Below are positions 8,689 through 16,956 of a stretch of DNA of 64,000 bases, one piece after another (the stretch's first letter is position 1; the number at the start of each line of letters is the position of its first letter). The translations under genes and the position numbers were made by a program. This stretch comes from Bryobacteraceae bacterium (GTDB lineage Bacteria > Acidobacteriota > Terriglobia > Bryobacterales > Bryobacteraceae): the NCBI GenBank assembly GCA_030041495.1, contig JASHNT010000083.1, positions 1-64,000 on the forward strand, given 5' to 3'. The notes below the pieces were generated by a model, which was not told the origin of the DNA, did no database searches, and worked only from the letters and a program-made list of their open reading frames with translations.

Positions 8689-10110
8689 TCACTTCATCCG
8701 GCTGGCCTGCATGGAAACCGGATGCTCGGCGTCGCGGGTGAACTCGAATTTAATCAGCCATGCGGTCTCCGCGCCGGCGGCCGCGAACTTCCATTGCTTG
8801 GCCGCTTTGAGCGACAGATCGGCGAAGTATTTACTCGACCCGCCGGATTCAACCGTGGCGGCGGAGACCGCTCCGCTTGCGTCCGTCTCCACGCGGATGA
8901 AGATCGGCACCTTGCCGTGAATCGTCAAGCGGGCCTTGGATGGCACGTCCGGTTTCACCGGCTGTACAACTCCATCCGGAATCGCGTCGGAAGGTGAGGG
9001 CGACGGCGACGGCGATGTTGCGGCCGTCTGCTTCGCCGGGGCTTCTGGCGGCTGGCTGGGAGCGGAAGAAGGGGCCACCGCGGCGGCCACCTGTTGCGCC
9101 GGCGGTCTGGACTTCTTGGCGGCTTTCGCTGGGCGCTCATGCGTTGGAGTCACCGGCGGCGGAGGCAGCGCCTCCTGTGGCGCGGCTTGTTGGGCCGTAG
9201 CCGCCGCGGCCGCCGTAACCGGAGCCGGGCTGCCGGCCGCGGGTGGCGAACTGCTCGCCGAAATCCCGGTGAGGTGAGGCCGCACGATCACCCCCGCGAT
9301 CACCAAGCCCGCGGCAACCCCTACCGGCAGCCAGTACCGCCGGGGCGCTTTTTTCGGGGCAGGCATCGTGCCGCGCTCCAGCCACTGCGCCAGATCCGCG
9401 ATCATCCAGCGCCGGGCCGGGTCGCGCTGCAAGCAGCCCGCGGCGACCGCGCGGAAGGAATCCGGTTTGAGAGAAGCTGGCAGGCGCGGCGAATCCCCTT
9501 CGACGTTGGGCAGTTCCTTGGTCAGAGCCTCTACCAGAGTCACACCCAGAGACCACACATCTCCCGACGCGGTCACGCCGACGTTGGCCAGCTCCGGCGC
9601 ATCGTAAGGCGAGGGCGCGGAGCGCGCCGGATGCCTCTCACCAAAGCGCAGCGGAGCATCGCCCGAAATTTTCAAAACCTCATTGACGCTCAGAATATTC
9701 GACGGCCGGATGCGCCCATGCGCGAATTTCTGGCTATGCAGATATTCCAGCGCACTCACCGCCGGCGCCAGCATCTCGCGAGCTTCCTTGGGCGTAAGCG
9801 GGCGGTCCACGCTCGCCAGCTCCTCTTCGGCATGTTCCATTGCCAGGTACACGAAAGATGCGCCGTCCAAATGCGCGCGGCCCCACTGGTGGATCTTCAC
9901 CAGATTGGGGTGCGACAGCTTGGAGGCCTGCTGCCAGCGCGCTAAGGGAATCTGCGCGACGGCATCCTCAGCCGGGGCCAGCTTGATCGCGCACGGGGTG
10001 CCAGCAAGTTCGCCGAGAAAGACGGCCCCCGCATCGCTACCGCCCAGCAGCCGGAGCAAAGGGATTCCGTCCACGGCCTGGCCTTCGTACTGTTTCCAGG
10101 TCGCGATCAT
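8689..10110 (-). CDS. Membrane pseudokinase with C-terminal TonB-like domain
   Basis: 473 residues. Residues 15-245 have a Ser/Thr-kinase fold. The nucleotide lysine is present (AIK, K43), as are the APE motif (PYDAPEL) and DVWSLGV. The catalytic HRDLKPxN is HGRIRPSN (131-138), so the catalytic Asp is missing, and DFG is replaced by SGDAP. One membrane helix (about 259-276) follows, then a long Pro/Ala/Ser-rich linker and a TonB-C-like domain (about 391-473, with GKVPIFIRVETDASGAV and AAKQWKF). It is probably a non-catalytic sensor or scaffold spanning the inner membrane. TAGAAT lies 14 bases before the ATG, so the leader is very short. Confidence 0.8.
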   Translation of the reverse strand: MIATWKQYEGQAVDGIPLLRLLGGSDAGAVFLGELAGTPCAIKLAPAEDAVAQIPLARWQQASKLSHPNLVKIHQWGRAHLDGASFVYLAMEHAEEELASVDRPLTPKEAREMLAPAVSALEYLHSQKFAHGRIRPSNILSVNEVLKISGDAPLRFGERHPARSAPSPYDAPELANVGVTASGDVWSLGVTLVEALTKELPNVEGDSPRLPASLKPDSFRAVAAGCLQRDPARRWMIADLAQWLERGTMPAPKKAPRRYWLPVGVAAGLVIAGVIVRPHLTGISASSSPPAAGSPAPVTAAAAATAQQAAPQEALPPPPVTPTHERPAKAAKKSRPPAQQVAAAVAPSSAPSQPPEAPAKQTAATSPSPSPSPSDAIPDGVVQPVKPDVPSKARLTIHGKVPIFIRVETDASGAVSAATVESGGSSKYFADLSLKAAKQWKFAAAGAETAWLIKFEFTRDAEHPVSMQASRMK

Positions 10111-10232
10111 GGTACGTCGGATCTATTCTACTGCGGAGCGGCCGAGGGTGGGGATCTGGGCCGCCGTCCGGCGCCTGAGTTTGCCCCCGGGCACTCGTCC
10201 GGAAACGGCGGCGGCGCAATTGGCAGGGCTGC

Positions 10233-10238
10233 TAAACT
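10233..10238 (+). promoter_or_regulatory. TAAACT -10 box of a leaderless start
   Basis: TAAACT lies exactly six bases before the TTG start at 10245, placing the expected transcription start on the first base of the codon. No Shine-Dalgarno or -35 TTGACA-like element is visible. It is one of seven such cases in the window. Confidence 0.55.
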
Positions 10239-10244
10239 AACAGC

Positions 10245-11345
10245 TTGATCTACCGCCTGGTCTGGGAAAACCTCAAACATCGGCCGGTCCGGACTCTTCT
10301 CAGCGCAATTTTTATTGGCGTCCAAGTCACCCTGATTCTCACCATCGTGGGCCTGAGCGACGGCACGTTCGGCGAGATGCAGGAGCGTTCGCGCGGCACC
10401 GGCGCCGACATCGTAATCCGTCCGCCCAACAGCACCGTGATCCAGTTCACCGGCAACATGATGCACGGTAAAGAACTGGTGGCCAAGGTGCGCCAGCAGC
10501 CGCACGTCAAGATCGCCACCGGCGTCCTGGTGCAAGGCATCGGGAATTTTCAATCCATCAGCGGCATCGACCTGGCCGATTTCAAGGCCATGAACGGCGG
10601 ATTCACCTACATCGAAGGCGGGCCTTTTCAGCATCCCAACGACCTGATGATAGACGCGAACTTCGCGCGCTTCCGCAAGCTCCACGTAGGCGAACCTCTG
10701 GATCTGGGCAACGGCTTCAACTGGAATATCTGCGCGGTGGTCGAGCCGGGCAAGCTGTCGCAGCTGTTTGCCCAGTTACAACCGTTGCAGGAAATGTATT
10801 CGGCCACCAATCAGGTGTCTGCGGTCTACGTCCAGGTGGACGACCCGGCAAACATTCCAGCGGTGAAGGACCAACTTCAGAAACTACTGGACGACTACGT
10901 GATCCTGACCATGCAACAACTGCTGGACATGATCAGCGTGGACAACGTGCCTCTGGTGAAGGGATTCACCAATGTGGTGATCGGCATCTCCCTGGTGGTC
11001 GGGTTCCTGGTGGTGCTGCTGACCATGTACACCGCGGTGCTGGAGCGGACGCGCGAGATCGGCATTCTGAAGGCTCTGGGCGCTTCGCCCGGCTACGTCC
11101 TGGGGGTTCTGTTGCGCGAAGCCGTGCTGCTGGCCGTAATCGGGACCGTCGCCGGAATCGCTATGACGTACGGAAGCAAGTGGCTGCTGCATTTCGTGTT
11201 GCCGCCGATGTTGACCGAAATCGCGGTGCCGCGCTGGTGGCCCATCGCGCTGGCCATTTCGCTGGTGGGCGGGGTGCTGGGTGCGATTTATCCCGGCGTC
11301 AAGGCCGCCCGGCAGGACGCCATCGAAGCTCTCTCTTATGACTGA
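10245..11345 (+). CDS. MacB/FtsX-type ABC transporter permease
   Basis: 366 residues starting at TTG 10245. The N-terminal membrane anchor (RPVRTLLSAIFIGVQVTLILTIVG) is followed by a large periplasmic MacB-PCD-like domain (about 45-250). Three helices of the FtsX domain come next, with ERTREIGILKALGASPGYVLGVLLRE, the standard coupling segment. It works with the ATPase encoded next, whose start overlaps this gene by eight bases. Such pairs act in lipoprotein, peptide or envelope-stress functions. The substrate cannot be told here. Confidence 0.9.
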   Translation: MIYRLVWENLKHRPVRTLLSAIFIGVQVTLILTIVGLSDGTFGEMQERSRGTGADIVIRPPNSTVIQFTGNMMHGKELVAKVRQQPHVKIATGVLVQGIGNFQSISGIDLADFKAMNGGFTYIEGGPFQHPNDLMIDANFARFRKLHVGEPLDLGNGFNWNICAVVEPGKLSQLFAQLQPLQEMYSATNQVSAVYVQVDDPANIPAVKDQLQKLLDDYVILTMQQLLDMISVDNVPLVKGFTNVVIGISLVVGFLVVLLTMYTAVLERTREIGILKALGASPGYVLGVLLREAVLLAVIGTVAGIAMTYGSKWLLHFVLPPMLTEIAVPRWWPIALAISLVGGVLGAIYPGVKAARQDAIEALSYD

Positions 11346-12090
11346 GACGCCAAGCACAGGCACGCCGCCGATGATCGAGATCCACGGCCTGACCAAGGTC
11401 TATGAGACCGGCGAAGTCCCCGTGCACGCTCTGCGTGGTGTCGATTTGAGGGTCGCCAAGGGTGAGTTCGTGGCCGTTGTCGGGCCCAGCGGCTCCGGCA
11501 AATCCACTCTGTTTCACATTCTCGGCGGCCTCACGCCTCCCACCTCCGGCGGCGTTTTCATCAACGGCCGCGACCTGCTGCGCATGAGCGATCTGGAGCG
11601 CACGGAGCTGCGCAAGACCCACGTCGGCTTCGTGTTCCAGAAATACAATCTGCTGCCGACGCTTACCGCGGAAGAGAATATCGAGATCGCCCGCGATATC
11701 GCCGGGCGCAGCAGCCAACCCCTGGACAAGGATTTCCAGGAGATTCTCCAGCACCTGCACATCACCGGCCGCATGCACCACAAGCCGCGCGCGCTTTCCG
11801 GAGGCGAACAGCAACGCGTGGCCATCGCGCGGGCCATCGTCAACCGGCCGGCTTTGCTTCTGGCCGACGAACCCACCGGCAATTTGGACACGGAGAATTC
11901 GGAGGCGGTGCTGACCATCCTGAGGGATCTGAACGCGCGCCTGAACCAGACCATCCTCATGATCACGCACAATCCGGAAGCCGCGGCCTACGCGCACCGG
12001 ACGGTGAGGATGCGCGACGGCCGGATAGTGGACGAGTCTTTACCCGGCGCTTCACCGCACGACACGAATCGTCCAAAAATCGGTGGCTAA
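11338..12090 (+). CDS. ABC transporter ATP-binding protein (LolD/MacB type)
   Basis: 250 residues from ATG 11338; an alternative ATG at 11371 lies just before the conserved part. Walker A is GPSGSGKST, the Q-loop is FVFQKYNLLPTLTAEENI, the signature is ALSGGEQQRVAIARAI and Walker B is LLLADEPTGNLD. It powers the permease encoded upstream. Its 3' end overlaps the 3' end of the convergent protease gene by 39 bases. Confidence 0.93.
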   Translation: MTETPSTGTPPMIEIHGLTKVYETGEVPVHALRGVDLRVAKGEFVAVVGPSGSGKSTLFHILGGLTPPTSGGVFINGRDLLRMSDLERTELRKTHVGFVFQKYNLLPTLTAEENIEIARDIAGRSSQPLDKDFQEILQHLHITGRMHHKPRALSGGEQQRVAIARAIVNRPALLLADEPTGNLDTENSEAVLTILRDLNARLNQTILMITHNPEAAAYAHRTVRMRDGRIVDESLPGASPHDTNRPKIGG

Positions 12091-12813
12091 ATTGTCGTCG
12101 GCCAAATAATCGTAAGGGATGGTGAAGTATCCATCCATGCCCCAATCCGCGCCCCAGGAGTTGCGAATCAGGAAGCGCTGGGTGGAATCGTCGTAACCGG
12201 CGGCCATCACGGCGTGGCCTCCCAGAGTGGTCTCCGAATCCTGCGGCATGGGCACGATGCCGGTGCGCGCGACCTCGTCGCTTTCGAAACTTTCATACAC
12301 CGTGATGCCGAGCACGAACGGATAGCCGGCGGCGAGGCAGGCTTTGAGCTGGCTCGCGTCCTGCGGCACCCGGTTGTAGTTGACCGCCGGATGAGTGCGC
12401 GCGATTTTGTAGCACGGCGCCGACGGCCGCGTGGCGAAGCGGTCTTCAACGTAGGGCCACAGAGTCTCCGCGCACGCGCCTTGCGAAGCCACGCTCTTGA
12501 TGCCGTCGCGAAGCTGAGCGCCGGAATCGGAGGCGACGCTGTTTTCCATCGCGCGCTCGTTGTAGTAGATGAACAGGCGCGAAGGCGTGAACGGCTCGGT
12601 CAGTTTTTCCTTGCGCTGGTCGAACTCGATCGCGCCCGCGATGGCGTTGGCGGTGCAACTTCCCAGTTGGCCTTGGTCGTACACCGGAGGACATTGCGCG
12701 CGCAAATCGACCGATGCGGGCAGCGCTCCGGCCCGCTTCGGCAGTTGCAGGATGCGGTCGCGAGCGTCGGGGATGTCGGGAATCCAGCCGTAGCTTCCAA
12801 GTCGTTTGGTCAT
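12052..12813 (-). CDS. Papain-like (C1 family) cysteine peptidase
   Basis: 253 residues; ATG at 12813 has AGGAGAG about eight bases upstream. Catalytic Cys is in QGQLGSCTANAIAGAIEF, His in LGGHAVMAAGYDD and Asn in IRNSWGADWGMDGYF. No signal peptide and hardly any propeptide are present, so it is either cytoplasmic or released by an unknown route. The N-terminus LGSYGWIPDIPDARD matches a bacterial C1 subgroup. Its last 39 bases overlap the ABC ATPase gene on the other strand. Confidence 0.88.
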   Translation of the reverse strand: MTKRLGSYGWIPDIPDARDRILQLPKRAGALPASVDLRAQCPPVYDQGQLGSCTANAIAGAIEFDQRKEKLTEPFTPSRLFIYYNERAMENSVASDSGAQLRDGIKSVASQGACAETLWPYVEDRFATRPSAPCYKIARTHPAVNYNRVPQDASQLKACLAAGYPFVLGITVYESFESDEVARTGIVPMPQDSETTLGGHAVMAAGYDDSTQRFLIRNSWGADWGMDGYFTIPYDYLADDNLATDFWTIRVVR

Positions 12814-12953
12814 GGTTAAGCTCTCCTGGACGCAAACTAAGCCGGCGGCTGGAAGGCGAGTGGATGGCGAAACGGCAAGTCCGCAAGCCCCCGATGTTAA
12901 ACGCAACGGAAACTGAGAGAACCCGCGCGGCGCGGCAACTATGAAGCTAGGGC

Positions 12954-13697
12954 ATGCGAAGCATCGAATACCTGCGCTGGGAGCCATCCAAGAGTCCGTT
13001 CAGCATCGAACTCCCGGCGGATTTGTTGTTGCAACTGGGCTGGTCGGATAGCTGCGGCGTTTTGTTCGGGTCGCGAAGGGGCCGGGAAGTCCGGATTGCA
13101 TCCCTCGACACGCGCACGGACGAAGAACAGGAGAAAGTGGGCGTATTCGTCTCGCGGATTCGCGGGGAAGTCTTCTTGACCGAGAGCGACCTCGCGTTTC
13201 TAAACCGCGCGCGACTGGATTTGGCGTTAGTAGTGGCGGGGCGGCGAGCCGGGTTTTTCGTACGCGAGCCGGACGGGTCGATCCAAACCGTGCGCAGCCA
13301 TGAGGAGTTTCCGTTAGCCGGGGAGGAACGGCATATGCTGCGTTGGCCCGCCGCTGCCTTGCGCCGCAAATGGGTCCCGGCGAAGTGGGTTCCAGCGGGC
13401 GCGGTGGCTTTGGCGGGACTGCCCCTGATGGCTCTGGCGATGTTCCCGCAGCGGGCGGTCCGAACGCACGGAAGCCTCGAGGTACGGGAGTTGGAGCACC
13501 AACTACGAATCTCCTGGGCGCCTCCACAGAATGCGGTTCTCCGCATTGACGACGGCGGCGGGACCATCGCGATTCCGGTTAGCCCCGGCCAATCCTCGGT
13601 CACCTATGCGCCGCGAAGCAGGGAGGTCGAGGTTACCCTGACGGGCTTGCGCAGCATCAGTGCAACTTACGCTCCCGCCGCGAATCGACGCGAATGA
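12954..13697 (+). CDS. Single-pass membrane protein with JAB-like N-terminal domain
   Basis: 247 residues. The first 125 or so residues recall degenerate JAB/MPN-like domains found in Acidobacteria (VGVFVSRIRGEVFLTESDLAFL, then AGFFVREPDGSIQ), but the metal-binding HxH of active JAB enzymes is absent. A membrane helix (about 145-162, GAVALAGLPLMALAMF) is followed by a small beta-rich domain (about 170-245). Function is unknown, and the JAB comparison is by pattern only. It is divergent from the protease gene. Confidence 0.6.
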   Translation: MRSIEYLRWEPSKSPFSIELPADLLLQLGWSDSCGVLFGSRRGREVRIASLDTRTDEEQEKVGVFVSRIRGEVFLTESDLAFLNRARLDLALVVAGRRAGFFVREPDGSIQTVRSHEEFPLAGEERHMLRWPAAALRRKWVPAKWVPAGAVALAGLPLMALAMFPQRAVRTHGSLEVRELEHQLRISWAPPQNAVLRIDDGGGTIAIPVSPGQSSVTYAPRSREVEVTLTGLRSISATYAPAANRRE

Positions 13698-13700
13698 AGC

Positions 13701-13706
13701 TATATT
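13701..13706 (+). promoter_or_regulatory. TATATT -10 box of a leaderless start
   Basis: TATATT lies six bases before ATG 13713, immediately after the stop of the preceding gene. There is no Shine-Dalgarno sequence. The expected transcription start coincides with the A of the ATG. Confidence 0.55.
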
Positions 13707-13712
13707 TGTTCA

Positions 13713-14312
13713 ATGTCGACAAGGGCAGCGCGAACCGGAGGCGTGCTCCTGGGAATCCTTGCGCTGGGACTCTTTGAACAGGACGCGCGCGCCCAGAGCT
13801 TGGAAGACCGTCCGGTCGGGATTGTTTTGGGATTCGACGCCGCGAACCTGGCCAATCCAGGTCCCACAGGAGGACGCCTCTCGATGTGGGGCGGCGACTT
13901 CGCAATCTATGTCAAGCAGAACCGGTGGCTGCGCTGGAGAGCCGACGCATGCGTCGGCGGCGGGATACTGGGGCCCGGGTACGACTATGAACTGGGAGGG
14001 CCGGAGTTCACCGTGCATGCCGGACCTGCCGTCTTTTTCGCCCACGCCCTGTTTGGGCGCGGCTCCGTCGAGGGAGGAGCGCTCGATACCAGCCAGACTG
14101 GCTTCGCCATGGCCTACGGCGGAGGAGTGGATCTGAGGGTCACAAGCTGGTTCGGGCTCCGCTTGATCGACGCCGATTATCTTCCGAGCCATCTTACCGG
14201 CCAGCCGGCCTTGAGCTTATTCGGCGAGCCGCCGGCGCCGAAGGTCACAGTCTGGTCGAACAACGCACGCCTCACCTTCGGCCTGATTTTTAAGGTCGGG
14301 AGGAAGAGTTAG
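13713..14312 (+). CDS. Outer-membrane beta-barrel-like protein
   Basis: 199 residues with a signal peptide (residues 1-27, GGVLLGILALGLFEQDARAQ). The mature part alternates polar and hydrophobic residues in amphipathic strands, such as GDFAIYVKQNRWLRWRADAC, EFTVHAGPAVFFAHALF and ARLTFGLIFKVG, as in 8-stranded outer-membrane barrels. The exact family is not recognised. Its end overlaps the end of the convergent mqnE by four bases. Confidence 0.65.
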   Translation: MSTRAARTGGVLLGILALGLFEQDARAQSLEDRPVGIVLGFDAANLANPGPTGGRLSMWGGDFAIYVKQNRWLRWRADACVGGGILGPGYDYELGGPEFTVHAGPAVFFAHALFGRGSVEGGALDTSQTGFAMAYGGGVDLRVTSWFGLRLIDADYLPSHLTGQPALSLFGEPPAPKVTVWSNNARLTFGLIFKVGRKS

Positions 14313-15427
14313 ACCAGCACGGTGAAAGCGGACTCGGTGCGCTCGACGGGATGGTACAGCGTGTCGCGCTCCACCGGCTCGCGGCCGGCCTCGCGGATCA
14401 GGCGCATCAGCTCGCCGCGGCGCAGATTCTGGCTGGTGGTCGCGCCGGCGTCGTGATAGATCCGCTCCTCCACCAGCGTGCCGTCGATATCGTCCGAGCC
14501 GAAGCGCTGCGCGATCTGCGCGATTCTTGGCGTCATCATCACCCAGTACGCCTTGATGTGCGGTATGTTGTCGAGCATCAGGCGCGAGATCGCGATCTGC
14601 CGGATATCGTCGAAGCCGGTGGTCGACGGAATGTGGTGCATCGCCGTATGGTCCGGGTGGAACGCCAGCGGAATGAATGTCACGAAGCCGCCGGTCTGGT
14701 CCTGCAGCTTGCGCAGCTTGGTTAGATGGTCCACCCGGTCTTCTTCATTTTCAATGTGCCCGTACAGCATGGTGCAGTTGGAGTGCAGCCCTAGCTCATG
14801 CGCCGTCTTGGCGACCTCCAGCCATTGCTCACCGGTCAGCTTGTGGTCGCAGATGATGCGGCGGATGCGGTCGTGGAAAATTTCGGCGCCGCCGCCGGGC
14901 ATCGAATCCATGCCGGCATCGCGCAGCCGGGTCAGCACTTCCCGTGCGCTCAATTTGGAGCGCTGCATGAAGTACCCAATCTCCACCATGGTGAACGCCT
15001 TCAAATGCACCTGCGGATAGCGCTGCTTCAACCCGCGCAGCATTTCGCAGTACCAGTCGAGCGTTAATTCGGGATGCAGGCCGCCAACGATGTGGAACTC
15101 CGTGACGGCTTCGCTGTAGCCGTGCCCGGCCTTCTCCCAGACCTCTTCGAGCGACATCGTGTAGGCCTTGGGATCGCGCGCGCGCTTGCCAAACGCGCAC
15201 AGTTTGCAACTGGCCACGCAGACGTCGGTGGGGTTGAGATGGCGGTTGACGTTGAAATAAGTCCGATTGCCGTGCAGGCGCTCGCGCACCAGGTTCGCCA
15301 TCCAACCGACTGCCAGGAGGTCGGGCGAACGATAGAGCGCGACGCCGTCGTCGAAACTCAAGCGCTCCTGTGCTTCGACTTTTCGCCGGATCGGTTCCAG
15401 CCGCCGGTCTTGAAATACGGGTTTCAT
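14309..15427 (-). CDS. mqnE: Aminofutalosine synthase MqnE
   Basis: 372 residues, typical length. It is a radical SAM enzyme with the cluster motif CVASCKLC (CxxxCxxC) near residue 70, followed by AFGKRARDPKAY. It makes 6-amino-6-deoxyfutalosine from 3-enolpyruvyl-benzoate and SAM in the futalosine route to menaquinone. Supporting segments are EFHIVGGLHPELTLDWY and LHSNCTMLYGHIE. Its ATG overlaps the TGA of the UbiA gene (ATGA), indicating translational coupling. Confidence 0.93.
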   Translation of the reverse strand: MKPVFQDRRLEPIRRKVEAQERLSFDDGVALYRSPDLLAVGWMANLVRERLHGNRTYFNVNRHLNPTDVCVASCKLCAFGKRARDPKAYTMSLEEVWEKAGHGYSEAVTEFHIVGGLHPELTLDWYCEMLRGLKQRYPQVHLKAFTMVEIGYFMQRSKLSAREVLTRLRDAGMDSMPGGGAEIFHDRIRRIICDHKLTGEQWLEVAKTAHELGLHSNCTMLYGHIENEEDRVDHLTKLRKLQDQTGGFVTFIPLAFHPDHTAMHHIPSTTGFDDIRQIAISRLMLDNIPHIKAYWVMMTPRIAQIAQRFGSDDIDGTLVEERIYHDAGATTSQNLRRGELMRLIREAGREPVERDTLYHPVERTESAFTVLV

Positions 15428-16305
15428 CTAAGGAAAAAAATGTCCGAAGCCCAAAACAGAAAGAATATCACGCTCACGTAGCCGTTCATGGTGAAGAAAG
15501 CGGCGTCGACGCGCGAGAGATCGTCGGCTTTGACTAGGCGATGCTCCCACAACAACAGGCCGGCCACTGCGGCGACCCCGGCCAGCGCCAGGCCTCCCAG
15601 CGAAAAGGAGTAAACCAGACACAGCAACGAAACCAGCATCCCGAGATGAAACACCCGCGAGATCCACAGAGCCCGCGCGATACCGAAGCTTTTCGGAATG
15701 CTGTAGAGGCCGCTCTGGACGTCGAAGGCGTAATCCTGGCAGGCGTAGATAATGTCGAAGCCGGCGGTCCACAGAGTGACGGCGAGAGTCAGCCAGAGAA
15801 TCCGGGGATCAAGGGAGCCGCGCACCGCGATCCACGCCGCCGCCGGGGCCATGCCAAGGCAGAAACCGAGAACCAAGTGCGACAGCAGCGTGAAGCGTTT
15901 GGTGATCGAATAAAACGCGAGCACAATCAGCGTGGGCCCGGCCAGCTTGAGGCACAGGGGGTTCAACTCGCGGGCGGCGAAGAAGAACACGGCCACCCAG
16001 AAGACAATGAAACCCCAGGCGAAGCCGCGCGAGAGAAGCCCAGCGGGCAAATGGCGCATCTTGGTGCGCGGGTTGCGCGCGTCGATATCGGCGTCGAGCA
16101 CGCGGTTCACCGCCATCGCCACCGAGCGCGCGGCAACCATCGCGAGCACGATCCATCCCAGCTTCCCTAGCGCCCCTTCGCGCGCGAACCCTTCGTCCAT
16201 CCACGCCAGAAGAGCGCCGGTGAGCGCGAACGGCAGCGCGAAGACGGAATGCTCAAATTTGATCATCTCCAGCGTCAGCCGGATGCGTCGGAGGAAAGGT
16301 GTCAC
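15424..16305 (-). CDS. mqnP: UbiA-family prenyltransferase, probably MqnP
   Basis: 293 residues from GTG 16305, with about 8-9 membrane helices. The two Asp-rich prenyl-diphosphate motifs are NRVLDADIDARNPRT and YACQDYAFDVQSG. Because it is coupled to mqnE, it most likely prenylates the naphthoate intermediate of the futalosine pathway rather than 4-hydroxybenzoate in ubiquinone synthesis. TACAAT lies 11 bases upstream of the GTG, giving an expected leader of about five bases and no Shine-Dalgarno. Confidence 0.88.
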   Translation of the reverse strand: MTPFLRRIRLTLEMIKFEHSVFALPFALTGALLAWMDEGFAREGALGKLGWIVLAMVAARSVAMAVNRVLDADIDARNPRTKMRHLPAGLLSRGFAWGFIVFWVAVFFFAARELNPLCLKLAGPTLIVLAFYSITKRFTLLSHLVLGFCLGMAPAAAWIAVRGSLDPRILWLTLAVTLWTAGFDIIYACQDYAFDVQSGLYSIPKSFGIARALWISRVFHLGMLVSLLCLVYSFSLGGLALAGVAAVAGLLLWEHRLVKADDLSRVDAAFFTMNGYVSVIFFLFWASDIFFLR

Positions 16306-16372
16306 GGGCTAGATCCATTGTACGGTGAGCGGAAGGCGCCCTTTTCGGCACCGCTCTGGGAAAATCGTTCAT

Positions 16373-16956
16373 ATGACGGTCCAGGATTTGGGCGCGCAAC
16401 CCGCTGAGCTGCTTGAAGCGGCAGCGGTGTTGTTGGTGGATCATTTCGATGAGCCCGGTGGGTGGCGGGAAATGCGGTCCCCGCGGGAGGAAGTGACGAA
16501 CGTACTCAAGGAGCGGTTCGCACTAGCCGCGATGGAAGACGGCTTCTTGCAAGGCTGGATCGGCGGGCTCCCTCAGTACACCGGGCGCGTTTGGGAGCTG
16601 CATCCGTTAGTGGTCCATCGTGCATGCCGGCTACGCGGCATTGGGCGAGCGTTGGTTGCCGCCTTCGAAGAGGAGGTGCGTCACCGGGGCGCACACACGA
16701 TCACCCTCGGAACTGATGACCACACGGGCATGACGTCGCTTTCCGCCGTAGATCTGTACGATGATTTGCCAGGTAAGCTGGCGGCGCTTCGCGACCTCGG
16801 CCGCAAGCACCCTTCCTTTTTTACAAGAGGCTAGGGTATGCCGCGACGGGTGTGGTGCCGGACGCGAACGGCCCTGGCCGCCCTGACATACTCACGTCGA
16901 AGCGCGTGTGCGGGCTCTCGTACGAAAATGCGTATCATGAGCAACGTGAACGTTGA
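16373..16956 (+). pseudogene. AAC(6')-type acetyltransferase gene, frameshifted near the 3' end
   Basis: The first frame (16373-16834) encodes a GNAT protein of the aminoglycoside 6'-N-acetyltransferase type: GWIGGLPQYTGRVWELHPLVV, RLRGIGRALVAAFEE and LGTDDHTGMTSLS. It stops after KHPSFFTRG. The family's conserved ending continues in the -1 frame from 16822: YKRLGYAATGVVPDANGPG, then RPDILTSKRV, to TGA at 16954. The break is at a run of six T (16817-16822), where seven would restore the frame. It is a recent mutation, a sequencing error, or possible slippage. The restored end overlaps the start of the next gene. Confidence 0.85.

Noticed and set aside
16817-16823. Programmed -1 frameshift site TTTTTTA in the acetyltransferase gene
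   Set aside because: The heptamer is not in the canonical X XXY YYZ phase for the incoming frame and no clear downstream pseudoknot is seen. A lost T is simpler, though slippage on the T run is not excluded.
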